A stretch of DNA of 64,000 nt from Chelydra serpentina. Its lineage: Eukaryota > Chordata > Testudines > Chelydridae. The notes under the pieces were generated by a model. It ran no database searches and was not told the origin of the DNA. It saw only the letters and a list, made by a program, of their open reading frames with translations. Where the stretch lies: the NCBI GenBank assembly GCA_037349315.1, contig JBAIAC010000010.1, positions 31,722,001-31,786,000 on the forward strand, written 5' to 3'. Numbering within the stretch: position 1 is the stretch's first letter; the number at the start of each line of letters is the position of its first letter. The position numbers and the translations under genes are program-made. Shown piece after piece: positions 13,212-25,517 of this stretch.

Positions 13212-13322
13212 GGTGAAATCCACCCTTGTGCAGACAGCCAACCCAAAAGGCATATACACCACTTTTTGCACCAAAATAGGACTTTGCATTGCTCCTCTGC
13301 ACAGGATAGAATTTCACCCTCC
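13212..13322. repeat. Short palindromic MITE
   Basis: GGTGAAATCCACCCTTGTGC at the left is mirrored by gcacaggatagaatttcacc at the right, giving arms of about 23 bp over a 111-bp unit. No coding capacity. A clear TSD is not visible. Confidence 0.5.
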
Positions 13323-14404
13323 ATTAATATTTGTACAAGTAAAGCCTATTTGCTCAAGTCTTTGTTGAAAGAAAGTACAAAAGGGGCATGAGCATTAAAT
13401 TCAAGCAAATATTCACAGAAAAATAGTTTGCAGTATTTGTCTAGCTCTAATAATTAAACAACTGACATGTCAAACAGTTGCCACACAGTACACATTCACT
13501 GTTTACTTGGCAGTTGAAGGGGACCTAATGCATTGTAGTGCAAAATCTTGACGTTTTATTAAAATATCAAGCTTTTTATGTGTTGTTAATTAAATGTAAA
13601 AGAAATAATTTTTCAATATAAATGTTTTGATAAAAATCAAATAGTTGTAATTGCTTCCCAGACTGGCACACTGTGCCCATGAATCTGTATAAACGCAATA
13701 ATGCCAAATGGAGCTGACTGCAAGGTTGCAGCTGTAATATTATACATGTCTATCTAATTTTTAACATTAAAAATAATAGGTTATTTCTCTTAATTTTCAA
13801 TTACGATAAGTTCATCAGATAAGTGTTTTTCTTGGGCATTTCATCCTCTGTATAAAATAAGAATCATATTCACGGCAAAATAATAAGATCCTTGCCTGCT
13901 ATCATTTATAACAATCTTCAAATTAGTTTGAAATGTGAACCACATTTTAAAATGAGAGATCACCTCTCTGCCATTCATGACTATGCAGACCTCCTCCCCT
14001 TCAGTTCATTCTAGCATAACATCCTTGTGGAACTACAGCAATTTGCTTACATAGACATTTAATATTAGAAAATCATTTGCTATGTTTTAGCTGTCTTTTA
14101 GTGCAATTTAGAAACTGGAAACAAGGAGCACCAGCACCATGCAGTCAGTGATTCACAAACCATAGTTGTTAAACTGTTGTCTTAGAATACTAAAAGTGAA
14201 TGAATACCATTTATTTTTTTACATTTTACTCAGCTTTGACAAGGATAGTAGACTGAAAGTTTCACTTCCCTGGTTTGTGTCAGTTTCACTTTCTCATTCT
14301 CAGGCTCTAACACAATGCTTTTGTGTTTATGTTTATGACACTCTAGAGTAGTTTTTAAATTCTCCCTGTAAAAGGGTAGACTGGCCGTTAATGTGAGAGA
14401 GGGC
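13323..14404. other. Non-coding, AT-rich
   Basis: Nothing recognised. Confidence 0.45.
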
Positions 14405-14412
14405 CAGAAGAA

Positions 14413-14712
14413 CAGGGCCGGCTTTAGGCCAATTCTCCCGATTCGGATGAATCGGGCCCTGCGCCTAAGAGGGCCCTGCGCTGGTGCCTTTTTAATTTTT
14501 ACTCTCCCGGCAGTGCTCCAGGTCTTCGGCGGCATGACTGCCGTGGGTCCTTCACTTGCTCCAGGTCTTCAGCAGCAGGTCCTTCAGTGCTGACAAAGAC
14601 CCGCAGCAAATGAAGGCCCCACCGATGACGTGCCGCCGAAGACCCGGAGCGCCGCTGGGTGAGTACAAGTGGGTGTTCGAATCGGGTCCCGCACGTCCTA
14701 AAGCCGGCCCTG
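14413..14712. mobile_element. hAT-type MITE with perfect TIR and TSD
   Basis: The 300-bp element starts CAGGGCCGGCTTTAGG and ends CCTAAAGCCGGCCCTG, a perfect 16-bp inverted repeat. It is flanked by the 8-bp duplication CAGAAGAA (14405-14412 and 14713-14720). The interior is GC-rich, with repeated gccgaagacc/ggtcttcggc motifs that can base-pair. These intact ends suggest it is among the younger insertions here. Overlapping open frames are not genes. Confidence 0.9.
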
Positions 14713-14720
14713 CAGAAGAA

Positions 14721-16550
14721 CCCATTCCAGGGATCTTCGAATAAACAAATGGCCTTGTAGCAGGAAGCGAGGAAGCAGTCCCAGAGACTTAATAGTTGGA
14801 TGGGTGTAATGTTTGGTGGCCAAGGCAGGCTAGGGGAATAATCCATAGCAGTAGTCAAGGGTGCACGAGCCATCAGGAAGCTGGCAGATCAGTCCATATT
14901 GGAGGCAGTCCAGGGCAATCACTGGAGTTCTTGCTCGGGACAGTAGCTGGAAGATTCAATACAAGTGGTCAGGTCAATGGGTTGGGGCGGCAAAGTGGCA
15001 AGGTAGGGTTATGCAAAGCAACATGGCAACAATGTTGGGTCAGGCAGAGCAGTAAGGCAAGACAGTCTAGGCAGCAACCAACAGGCAATGGTCTGTTGCT
15101 CAGACAGCTTCCTCTTCCTGTTGGGGCCTTTATGTAGTGCAGGACCTCAATGGGAGTGCTGTCTGTCCATTCAATCATGGGTGTAGCTGCTGTGTGCCTG
15201 CAGACCTTTAGCACTAAGGGTGTTGGTCAGGAGCAGCCATTCAGTGCATTATTGTAGTGCAGTAGCTAAGGATGCCATCTAAGGACCTGGCATGCCTGTG
15301 CTCAATGCTAAGGTCCTGACAATAGGAAAAACCAGGACATGTTCCTTTAAGGGCTAAGAAGCAGGAGCCCTTTACTATAGGGTTTGTCAGGGCTCCCCTC
15401 TCTCCCAACCAATTGAGGGGAAGCTCTCCAAAGAAGAGCAATATAAATGCTATCTTCTCCTTTAGAACAGGAAGGGTGCTGACAAGGAAAAGGAAGCCAG
15501 AGCCAGAAGACTGAGCTGCTGCTAGAAAGGACAGGATCAGCAGCTCCATGAAGAACAATCCGGGACGGAATAAGAGCTCCGTGTGTGGCAGAAGAGCCAG
15601 ACATGAGTATGAGTTTTTGCGCTGCTGCAATGAGCTTCATTCTGGGGACACTGAGGACTAATTTGAACTGATTTCGGCTAGTAACCTAGCCCCAAGCTGT
15701 GGTTGGTGGTAGTCCTAAGAAAGACTGGGGGCTCCCCAAAGAGGGGTAACAGAGCAAGTTCACCAGAATCCACGTTCAAAAGAATCCCTCAGCTAATTCT
15801 ATAGCTATTTGGTGCCTCTGTAAACAATAACATCAGCCACTGATAGATAACTTTTTCCCCACCCGAGAGCCCAATATAAATAAAAATTGTCATGGTCTTC
15901 CCTAACCATATAACCTTTGGAAAATCATGGATGATGCAACATGCAGCTGATCTCACTAGAGAAAAGCTCATCTCCCCACAAAAATCTAAAGAGAATAAAA
16001 CTCCAACATGGCTTGCTGAAGAGCTGCTTGAAAAGCTGAAGTGTAAAGGAACTCCACCTCTCCGAAGCTCCACATCTGCCAATCCAGTTGGGCTGCGTAG
16101 GTAATGAGAGTTATGACAGTACTACAGCTTAGCATACCCCCTTCATGCAGCCCCAAGAATGAAGAATGATAGATTCCAGTCAGGGTTGGGACAAGAAAAA
16201 CGTATTTTGCCCTTGATGTCGCCTCTCCACCTGCAATAATTTCTTCAAACCCGCTGACTCTCCTCAGCACAAATTCTTGCAAATTTATTCAGAGAAAAGA
16301 TTGGACACTATCAACCATGAGCTATCCTCCAACTTTTCATTCTACTCACCACCTGCTCCAACTTTCTTCTTTCTTTGCTCTCTCCTCTTTTACCCTGATC
16401 TCCAACACCTAAATGTCCCTCCAACAGCCTTTCCAATCTCTTGACCTTATTTCTTAATGCCTCCTGACCTTTACACTTTCCCTCATCCATTTTCTCTAAT
16501 TCATTCTTAAATTCTCTCATTTGACTGCTTTACCTGAGCCTTAAATATGC
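14721..16550. other. Unclassified, probably repeat-derived
   Basis: The base composition shifts at about 14730-15780 to G/A- and CAGG-rich DNA unlike the AT-rich flanks. A minus-strand open frame of 129 codons at 15241-15630 has no motif I recognise. A TATA-like caatataaatg near 15439 suggests an LTR or other old element, but no ends or TSD were found. 16311-16550 is pyrimidine-rich. Confidence 0.3.
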
Positions 16551-16559
16551 CACTGTCTC

Positions 16560-16808
16560 AACTACCTTAAAAAACCTTCCCCTGACTCCTCCTGTCTCTC
16601 CAGCTGCTACCCCATTTTCATCGTCTTCTTCACATCCAAGTTCCACTTACACTGTGTTAATTTCCACACGACTATTTCCTTGACTCTTTGCAATCAACTT
16701 GCACCCCTTATACTCTGCTGAGGCATCCCTTACTGAGGTCAGTAGTGACCTCTTCCTGGCCAAATCTGACAGTCTTTTTTCCATCTTCATCCTCCTTGTC
16801 CTCGGAAT
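16560..16808 (+). mobile_element. L2-like LINE fragment (reverse transcriptase)
   Basis: In one frame, cttgactctttgcaatca gives LDSLQS. After a one-base shift the next segment reads PLYSAEASLTEVSSDLFLAK, then ILLVL. This resembles the segment just before the LDLSAAFDT motif of L2-type reverse transcriptases. The catalytic part is missing beyond about 16808. Frameshifted and short, so the call is tentative. Confidence 0.45.
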
Positions 16809-17084
16809 AAGGGGTAGCCTCAGAAGCTATTTAAAATTAGACACAGGTGCACAGAATCTGAATAGGAATAGACAAGATGTTTAAATGGAAATACTCCAGG
16901 GAGTTAACAGTAAATGTTGCTATTGTTGTTAACAGTAAATGGTGCATGGGACACCTGTAAATGTGTCCCATGCACACTGCAGTTGATATGTCTTCAAGAA
17001 CACAGAAAATTCCTCTCCTCATCACACACACATGTCTAAGCCCTTACACAAAAGAACAAAACAAGGAAAGTAAAACATTTGGAA

Positions 17085-17205
17085 GGCCTGATTCTAATCC
17101 CATTTGCCAACTTTACCTAGTCACTGTGAAACTCCATCAACTTCAGTGGAGTCATTCCTGATTTATACACGTGTGAGATCAAAATCAGTCCCTCAGTCCC
17201 CAATT
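17085..17205. repeat. Palindromic interspersed repeat
   Basis: Same family as 18172-18275. The left end is cctgattctaatcccat, the right end gatcaaaatcagtccc, and the middle is the inverted pair aactccatcaac/ttcagtggagt. Old and degenerate, with no coding capacity. Confidence 0.45.
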
Positions 17206-17903
17206 TAGACAGAAATGCCATGGACAAAAGTACACATGTTAAAATGAGAAAACAAGACATTTAAATCATCCAAGAGAGTAATGTGTTTTCTAGACTGTTA
17301 TTTACAGTATGCCACTGTATGTGGAGCACTGAAAGATATATACTATAGCTCCGTAAGAGGTGATATCAAATATTATTTTTATAGACGTAAAATGTTACTT
17401 CCTGGTATTGCCTTAAAAGGTAGATTTTCGTAACTAAATGTTTATTCACTGTTGTTGGGTGATTCAATATTATTAATGCATGTGTTATAGCAGTTTTGGA
17501 CCTCCTGCTGTTAATACTCAAACTGTGATATCTATCACTTATTTTTAAAAGGTTATGAAAACTCTAGTCAATCCACATGAAATTTCCGGCCAGCTAAAGG
17601 TGGTTCAGGTGCAACATACTGTGGGAGCGTCTGGTGACCTTGGGATTCCCTCCTCTTTGGCTGGTTGAGATCAGGCGTGTTGCTATGGTGATAAGCTTGC
17701 CCTCCAGAATGAGGAGAAAAGGCTTACACTTTTCTTCAGCACCCCTACTAATTTGGGCCACGAGGTTGCATTAACTACAACCTAGAACATGATGAGTATC
17801 ACCCTGTTTGCAAGATAAGCAGCTTTTCTGATTTATTTAGGACTGTCCTAATTGTTCACTAGTGACCCTTAGGAAACATTAAGCAAAAATACAACACTAC
17901 TCA

Positions 17904-17906
<3 letters not shown>
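17206..17906. other. Non-coding
   Basis: No gene or bounded repeat recognised. Confidence 0.4.

Positions 17907-17970
<64 letters not shown>
17907..17970. repeat. Compound microsatellite (TC)n(AC)n
   Basis: An uninterrupted TC run from about 17908 passes directly into a CA run ending at 17970. The polypurine/polypyrimidine to alternating purine-pyrimidine switch explains the spurious Arg-Glu/Cys-Val open frame on the minus strand. Confidence 0.95.
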
Positions 17971-17972
<2 letters not shown>

Positions 17973-18171
17973 TCCTGTGAACATTGGATGGTAACAGTGG
18001 TATTCTTATTGGAAGGTTACTGGAACAGTGATAACACTCTACTTTGACAGAGATAACAGTTCTGCACATTCCTAGTATCAATCTAAATGCAACAGACCAG
18101 ATTCTACTGTCAATTATATGTAATGGATTTACACTCATGTACATAAAAGCAGAGTCTAGTTAGTTCAATAG

Positions 18172-18280
18172 GCCTGATTCTCCTGTCACTTACACTTCAT
18201 ACCAGTGTAACTCTGCTAACTTCAGTGGTATTTACACCCAATTTATACTGGTGCAATTGAAAAGAGACTCAAGCCCAATG
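18172..18280. repeat. Palindromic interspersed repeat
   Basis: ggcctgattctcctgtcact at the left is answered by the inverted end gagactcaagccc. The core has cttcataccagtgtaact against caatttatactggtgcaa, another inverted pair. Probably an inactive MITE of the same family as 17085 and 10425. Confidence 0.5.
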
Positions 18281-19842
18281 GTAGAAAATTACACTGTAAT
18301 TTTCAAGTGTCCACTAATTTTGAGGCTCCTGGAGTCAGATCTACACAGGCGTTGAGCACCCAAAGCCCCAAATGAGGTCATAAAATTAAAGCAACCAAAT
18401 TTAGCATGCACTTGAAATTTTTCTCTTTATTGATTACTTTTATCTTACAACCCATCTTCTTGCTGAGAAGTCCCACAGACATCAATTACACTACTTACAT
18501 GATTCGGAACTAATCATGTGAGCAAGATATTGCAGGACAGACTCAGACTCATGGTTATAATAACAATAATTATGGTAAGAAACCATGCCAATTAAAAGGA
18601 AGTAGAACAGGGGCAAAATCTCTTGTATTACTTTAATCAGATATATTTTTATTTCATTTATATATTCTATGGTAATACAGTGGCATAAATTCTGAAAATT
18701 CCCTGGAATTGTCAGCCTAGGAAGAAATGTCGAAAATTTAAAATATCACTTTGATATTTATACTGTAATTAACAATTATTTACATTTACAAAATATGAAG
18801 ATGTGGGAGGTTTTCACTATACAACTTATTTTTCTACATCTTTAATATATCTGTTTAGGCCATACATAGATTGCATATGTAACATGTGAACATTCATTTT
18901 GATAACCTACATATTAGTCACTATAACTAATTATCATGCCTTATATAAAGATACATAATTAAACACAAAATGTAAGATATTTTAAGTTCAGTCTCTTAAC
19001 TCAAACAAATTTGCGTCTATTTTATTTAAATTATTCAGGGATCAGTATGCTGGAACGCATGTAAAATATACAATATGTATAGCAAAGCACTGAGAACCAT
19101 ACAAGGAATTCCAATAACAGTATATACTTTTATTGATGCCTAGTAGAGCCATGTGAGTATGTTTTGTTTTGTCTTAAATACTGGATTTGAAAATTTGGGA
19201 TTAAATTTCAATTTTTCCGAATTCATATTGAAGTTTGAGTGTAATAAATAAAAAAGTTGTTAGCTACATTGTTTCATGCATTAATTATCTCTTAATCATC
19301 TTCAGTATAAATGCTAAAGACTGAAAATATATGTGAATGGCAAGATAGTTAGTGGGGCCATTAGAGTTAGATACACTTATTTCATGAGACCAAAGCCCAT
19401 TTTCTGTGGGGGGAGGGAGATGGGGGACCAAAAATTTCAGACTGCAGCACTGAACAGGGAGGTTTCATTTATCTCAGAAATGTGGCATTGCCCCAACATT
19501 CCACTCAGGAAATTACCATTTGGCTGGTCACAACTGGAAGAGTTAGGAAGAGTGAGGGAGGTGGGAAAGGTAAATTGGTGAACAGAGAAGGACTTCAGCT
19601 ACAGAGTCAATGTCCATAAGGGATACAAAACCCCACAATAACGGTATCGCTCGTCTGTGCTAAAGACAGAAGTTTCTCAAGGGCAGGTCAGAGACAATGG
19701 AATGAACTCCATTAGGAACTAAGGACCATCACAAACCTCACCACCGTATGCTCCAAATGCAAATCACATTTCTTTGACCTTACCTTCTCTAACATAAATA
19801 AATAGCAACATGCATCGTTTTAAAACCCGACCAAAGCAAGAT
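18281..19842. other. Non-coding, AT-rich
   Basis: No gene or bounded repeat recognised. The open frame at 19333-19581 has no known motif. Confidence 0.45.
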
Positions 19843-19970
19843 CCTCCACACACTTCTCCTCCTGGGAAGAGAATGAAAGAATAAGCAACATGACAGTTGT
19901 GTAGTCACATGGCTTAATGCATTACTGGAAGATGCTTAGATACTACGGTGATGAGTAAGGTATAAGAACC
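19843..19970 (+). repeat. Direct repeat copy 1
   Basis: About 128 bp that recurs 260 bp downstream at 20103-20230. Shared blocks include ctcctc-gg-agag-atga-agaa, gacag-tgt-tagtc, gcttaa and ctactggaag, and both copies end in ggtataaga. Roughly three quarters of bases agree by eye. Origin unknown. Confidence 0.6.
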
Positions 19971-20102
19971 TATATAGAACAGACCTATATAGAAAGTAGT
20001 ATCATAAAACTCCTCACTCACTCATATGAGAGATATTAAAAATAGTTTATATTTAAATCAAAACCAACCAACCCAAACCCTAAAGCCCTATTGAAATAAA
20101 AC

Positions 20103-20230
20103 ACTCTACTTCACACGCTGCTCCTCTTGGGGAGAGGATGAGAGAACAAACCCGCGACAGCTGTATAGTCTGATTGCTTAACGCACTACTGGAAGGCACT
20201 GTGTAATGTGATACAGGCGGTATAAGACCA
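20103..20230 (+). repeat. Direct repeat copy 2
   Basis: Partner of 19843-19970, in the same orientation. The pair could be an old local duplication or two copies of a short dispersed repeat inserted near each other. Confidence 0.6.
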
Positions 20231-20235
20231 TGAAT

Positions 20236-20904
20236 AGAAGTTGCAAATACTGTAGCAACAATGGAGGAAAAAGAGGGTCAGCAGCCTGCAGCCTCTTTAT
20301 AGAAAGTGCTGGACGCATGCAGGCATGAACCAGTGAATGTTTAGAATAGTTCAGCTACAGCTCTACACTAGTCAGGTTCCTTTAAAGGCAATTGTGGGCT
20401 TCAACTCAAAAGGTTTCATACAACTGGAGAAATTGCCCAGAATGGGGGAAAGAGGGAAACTTGAGTGCTGGAAATGTTTCTCATATTTGTTTGGGACCAC
20501 TTTTGTTGCTCTGACCAGGCCAGCCACCAAAGTTGGGTGTTTAGAAACATGAGAGACAGCTATTGAGCAATTATAGCTAACAATCAGGTTAGCTTATTGG
20601 GAAAAATCCCAGGAGTCTAGCACTGAATCTACATAACACAATACTAATTTTAACTAAATAAGTTAAACATTTCCAGAGAAGGCAAACAGAACAGAAAAAC
20701 AAAACTGGGTCAGGAGATTAAAATAGCAATGCCAGACACAAGTGCATGAAAAACACAGCTACAATGAATGGTTCTGTTTTGATGTTTTGTAGTGCAAACG
20801 TCTGAGTAACTTCAAGAACCTTGGACTTCTGTTTATCCACTGGACTATTATCCCCTGTTTATACTTGGTGACCAGCTAACATGCAGGCAGCAACACCCAG
20901 CTCT
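20236..20904. other. Non-coding
   Basis: Nothing recognised; the open frame at 20337-20552 has no known motif. Confidence 0.4.
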
Positions 20905-21137
20905 TAAGTCTCATTGCAGCTGGATGTGTGCTTTTCAGCCCAGGTAGACAGACAAGCATGAGTTTGAACTAGCTATGAAAACAGGATAGCATGGGCAGTG
21001 GTGGGTCTAGGTGGGTTTGTACTCAGGTGGCTAGCCGAAGATGTGCTACCCTAGCTATACTGCTAACTTTAGCACACTAGCTCATGTCTGTCTACCTCAC
21101 CAGAAAGCACCCTCAGAGATGCAATATAGACATACCC
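20905..21137. mobile_element. Degenerate MITE
   Basis: Ends read taagtctcattgcagctgg and the inverted gatgcaatatagacatac. Inside, gtagacagacaagcatgag near 20945 is inverted as ctcatgtctgtctac near 21082. It belongs by appearance with the GTCTACACT-ended MITEs, but is heavily mutated and shows no clear TSD. Confidence 0.45.
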
Positions 21138-21429
21138 ACAGTGTTGGTGGGTTACTCCCAGTTTTGGCTGCAATCTACCATATCCCCAGCTTCCTAAGGG
21201 AATTTACCTATTTTCTCCTAAAACTATAGGTTGAGCAGATGAGCAGACATAGTCTCTTCACCTGTGCTATCTCCCCAGCTTTTTTTGGTCTCCATAAGCC
21301 CATCTCCTAAGCCCCATCAGGAGCCTCCAACCAGGTGAAATTAGGCCTGTGGGACTTGATCTTGTAGGTGCTCTCAGAGCTTGCCTAAATCCACACTAAC
21401 CAGCTGGAGTGTTGAGAGGGTGGGATTTG

Positions 21430-21605
21430 GGCCCCAGCTCTTCCACAGACCTTGGGAAAGACACTTCATGTCTCTTCCTCAACTGCCTCATGTATAAAAT
21501 AAGAATCAGACTTCACCATTTCACAAGGTTGTATGAGGATAAATTCATTAATAATAGTGAGGAGATCAGGTACTATGGTGATAGGGCTCATGGAACAAAT
21601 AAAAA
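21430..21605 (+). repeat. MIR-like SINE
   Basis: The order cttgggaaagacacttcatg, tctcttcctcaactgcctca, tgtataaaataagaatcaga and cacaaggttgtatgaggat matches the conserved core and 3' half of MIR, an ancient tRNA-derived SINE of amniotes. Diverged, as expected of its age. Confidence 0.65.
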
Positions 21606-22550
21606 TACATATAGTACTATTTGCCCCACAATCCTCTCTCTAAAATAAGATTCCCTCCACCCCCACCACCACCCAAACAATGCTGGATATAATCAAGACA
21701 GCCTGGTGAACTTTCTGGAGAGGTCATTGACAATGATTTGTGGGGCTCCCCTTCACTGGCAGGTGTATGTGTGTGTGTGAATGTACTCTGACCAACCCTT
21801 TGTGAAAATAATGTGTTTTTTTCATAAGGCTTCAAATGTGCTTTTTTGAACTGTTTATAAAATTGCACATTTTGAAAAGACACTCAGTACACTGGAAACT
21901 GGCACGGCCCTTGCCACCATTGTGAATGCAGACTGTATATGATTCCAGGCCTTTGAACCCAGTGATTTGATTAAACCAATTGAAACAATGTGGGTGTATT
22001 ATTTATTCTGAGATTGGCAGGTTTTGTACTCCTCTAATCAAAAACAACTTCATTTGTAAGCAGGAATATGTACAGGTCATTACTCCACAGTGATATTGAC
22101 TAGGACATTTCTCGTGGCATTTTTAAACAACAGAAAGTTAAACAGCCAAGTTATTTATTTACATTACAAGAAGCATCTGCTCTTTATGCAGACAACAGCA
22201 GATACTGAACTTTCCAAAATATTTTAAAACACAGCGTGCATTACAGATCCATTACAAAGGCAATATTTAAGTCTCCTAGATTATACTATATTGGATGTAG
22301 CTCAGTATTATTAGTGCAGCATCACCCTATGCAATGCATAGCAATCCTATTACACATTGACAGCTTACACCCTAATGTCTCTGATGGAACTGTTATGATG
22401 TAGTATGTCATTTCCTAATAGGAATACTATGCAAAGCACAGCTGCATCTTGACAAGCTCAACAAAAATCAGTTCTGGAGGACCTATTGTCATGTATGCTG
22501 TCAATGCACACTGCATAATTCTACAGGAAATCTAAGAAAAGCATGCAGAA
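21606..22550. other. Non-coding
   Basis: A short CA/GT run occurs near 21763-21780. The rest shows no recognisable feature. Confidence 0.45.
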
Positions 22551-23546
22551 GATCGTAAAATAATACAATATCAGGGTTGGAAGGGACCTCAGGAGGTCAT
22601 CTAGTCCAACCCCCTGCTCAAAGCAGGACCAATCCCCAACTAAATCGTCCCAGCCAGGGCTTTATCAAGCCTGACCTTAAAAACCCTTAAGGAAGACGAT
22701 TCCACCACCTCACTAGGTAACCTATTCCAGTGATTCACCACCCTCCTAGTGAAAAAGTGTTTTTCTAATATCCAACCTAAACCTTCCCCACTGCAACTTG
22801 AGACCATTACTCCTTGTTCTATCATCTGGTACCACTGAGAACAGTCTAGATCCATCCTCTTTGGAACCCCCTTTCAGGTAGTTGAAAGCAGCTATCAAAT
22901 CCCCCCCTCATTCTTCTCTTCTGCAGACTAAATAAGCCCAGTTCCCTCAGCCTCTCCTCATAAGTCATGTGCTCCAGCCCCCTAATCATTTTTGTTACCC
23001 TCCGCTGGACTCTTTCCAATTTTTCCACATCCTTCTTCTAGTGTGGGGCCCAAAACTGGACACAATTCTTCAGATGAGGCCTCACCAATGCCGAATAGAG
23101 GGGAATGATCACATCCCTCGATCTGCTGGCAATGCTACTACTTATACAGTACAAAATGCCATTAGCCTTCTTGGCAACAAGGGCACACTGTTGACTCATA
23201 TCCAGCTTCTCATCCACTGTAACCCCTAGGTCCTTTTCTGCAGAACTGCTGCCTAGCCACTCGGTCCCTTGTCTGTAGCAGTGCATGGGATTCTTCCATC
23301 CTAAGTGCAGGACTCTGCACTTGTCCTTGTTGAACCTCATCAGATTTCTTTTGACCCAATCCTCCAATTTGTCTAGGTTCCTCTGTATACTATCTCTACC
23401 CTCCAGCGTATCTACCACTCCTCCCAGTTTAGTGTCATCTGCAAACTTGCTGAGGGTGCAGTCCATGCCATCCTCCAGATCATTAATGAAGATATTGAAC
23501 AAAACCGGCCCCAGGACTGACCCTTGGGGCACTCCGCTTGATACGT
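22551..23546 (-). mobile_element. CR1 LINE, 5'-truncated, with RT catalytic motif
   Basis: About 1 kb of CR1 on the minus strand holds the end of the reverse transcriptase, the ORF2 C-terminus and the 3' tail. The frame 23038-23532 (minus) starts at the [20 protein letters not shown] region and reads through FADDTKLGG, so the two catalytic aspartates of the F/YxDD box are intact. The frame then breaks near 23030 (a stop after the conserved VQFWAPH) and again near 22850. The 3' end at 22551 carries the tagtccaaccccctgctc block. Non-functional because truncated and interrupted. Confidence 0.93.
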
Positions 23547-24297
23547 CCAGTATACATCCAGTAAGCTGTCCAGTTTATATAATAATCATACTTTGCACTT
23601 ATCTAGAGCAGGAGTGTAGCCATACTTGGGTCTGAGTAGGCCATGGCTCACGCAATTAGTACCCAGACCCACTCAAATCTGAGCCTGTGTGAATGCTCTC
23701 AAATGGGAGGTGCTCTGTGGCCAGCCCAGGTCACATGACTCAGCAACTCCACCCCTGCCCACATGTTTCTCCCCACCCTGACCCAGGTGGCAGTGGCAGC
23801 AGTAGCAGAGGGAGCTGCATAGCTTCAGCTCTGACACCAGTGGTGTCTCCTTGCATTCCCACTATTCAAGCAATAGTGCAGGGAGCCCTCTCCCTGTGCT
23901 GGAGGCTTTGTGAGGATGGGCCTGGGGAGTGACATTGGGGGGTGGCGCAAGGACCTCAAAATACCCCAGCCCTGACCCGGACTGAGCAGATACATGAAGT
24001 ATTCCTCCTTCCCCAGACTTTACTCCTGCCCCCACCCCTAACACTCCTGGCCGGGGTGTCTGAGCCAATTGGTGCTGCCCTGCTGTGGTGAAGGAGGGTC
24101 TCTTTCAATCCCCACAGGGAGTTTATGCTGTGGCAGGTGGGGTGGGAGGCAGAGATTGGCTCTCTGCACTGGGGTCAGGCTAGGTGCCCCGCATTGGTGC
24201 AGTGGGTGGGGGGAGTGGATTAATTGCCCAGCCATTATAAATAGGGGACCACCCACATTTTAATTTGCCAGCTATTCCAATGATGTAGACACTTCTG
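23547..24297. other. GC-richer non-coding stretch
   Basis: G/C-rich compared with its flanks, with several short overlapping open frames on both strands and no motifs. It may be an insertion into an old MIR/L2-like sequence: tttgcacttatctag at about 23593-23607 resembles the part that normally precedes gatcttgaaataccttc at 24305. I could not find a duplicated target to prove it. Confidence 0.35.
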
Positions 24298-24480
24298 TCT
24301 GCGGATCTTGAAATACCTTCATTAATTTAACCTCACAAATACCTTTGTGAGGCAGGTACATTTTATTATCCACATCTCATACCAGGGCACAGAGATGTTA
24401 AGTCAATTGCAAAGATCACACAGCAAACCTATGACAGAGCTTAAAAGAGAACCAAGATCTCCTGTCTTCAGTCCTGAGCC
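24298..24480 (+). repeat. MIR/L2-like ancient repeat
   Basis: The stretch reads ttaacctcacaaataccttt, gtgaggcaggtac, ttttattatccacatctc, gggcacagagatgttaag and gatcacacagcaa. These match the widely conserved amniote MIR-type segment around 'gaggcacagagaggttaag...ggtcacacagc' in order and spacing. Confidence 0.6.
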
Positions 24481-25044
24481 TTATGCAAAGGGTTAGTTTT
24501 CTGCTATAGTTTAGAAATATTAACAAAATCAGATAGCACCCAGTTATTGTGCTGCTCAAAGATCATTTAACCATCCAAATTCACTAGTACTGGAGCACAA
24601 GTCAGGGAGGAAAGGAGGAAACTGCCGTCTTTGCTCTTGACTTTCCTTGATTCCATCCATTTAATCAGATTTGTGATAGTATTTGCATGCAGACTTTTTG
24701 CATTTATCTTGGAGAGAGAGAGAAAAATTGTTTCCTTTCACAGGTTGGTTCAGAGGTGTCACAGGATTGTGCCTTTATATAATTTAATGTATTCAGTGAT
24801 AGCGTAGGAAGAACTGCAGGACTGTAAAATACAAAAATAAAGTGACAGTTCTGATGCAAGGTAAAATGAGATTGTTGCTTTGGTACTGCCCTGGCTTCAT
24901 CCGATGGGAAACTTCAATCCTGAACCTGCAAGCTTAAAAATAATCTAGCACAAATGACTCCAAGAACTGGGCATTTTTATAGCTCAAAAAGGCTAAACCA
25001 CATGGGGAGGTAAGGAAGAGATACACTGTTCACATGGTGATATG
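24481..25044. other. Non-coding
   Basis: Nothing recognised. Confidence 0.4.
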
Positions 25045-25517
25045 TGGGGGGTTCAGAAAGTTTCTCGCCTCACAAAATATATATAATTTGCATTCAATTG
25101 TTTATTTATTTTTCAGTATAATCCTATCTGACATCAAAGCCCTTGGTCCAGTGCAGCTGCTGTTGGGCTATGCCTGTCTAGAAAAAGTCCTTTTCCTCAA
25201 TGTCCAGGAACTCCTCAACTGCTGCAATCATCTCATCATGGAAAATCTTCCCACTGAGCTCTTCCTTCAACTTGGGGAACAGGCCAACTCTGGTGAACAG
25301 GCAGGATAGGGAAGCAGTTGACAGCCACATTGGTCACTGTGGCCACTGCAACCTGGAATGTGTGGGGAGATGCATTATCCTGGAGAAGCAAAGACTTCCA
25401 CAAGTTCCCTGGAAATGTTAAGTCACATTTTGTTCTGATCAGCACTCAGCGTCCTGGGCACCCATCTTGTTCACACCTTTCTCATGCCTAAGTCCTCATT
25501 GAAGCTGATATGCATTG
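25045..25517 (-). pseudogene. Mariner transposase, C-terminal half (split copy)
   Basis: The minus strand encodes pieces of a Tc1/mariner transposase. SFNEDLGMRKV and RWVPRTLSADQ come from the region after the HTH domains. LLLQDNASPHT carries the second catalytic aspartate, and LFPKLKEELSGK and AAVEEFLDIEEKDFF form the C-terminus. Between RWVPRTL and QDN much of the catalytic domain, with the first Asp, is deleted. The third acidic motif, normally SPDLAPSD, is damaged to SPELA. The end near 25050 (gggggttcagaaagtttc) resembles a mariner terminal repeat. The N-terminal half continues at 27906 beyond a CR1 insertion. Confidence 0.85.

Noticed and set aside
15241..15630. 129-codon minus-strand open frame
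   Set aside because: No recognisable domain, hydrophobic Leu/Phe-rich by chance, in a repeat-like stretch.
17869..18144. 91-codon minus frame with Cys-Val and Arg-Glu repeats
   Set aside because: Translation of the TC/AC microsatellite.
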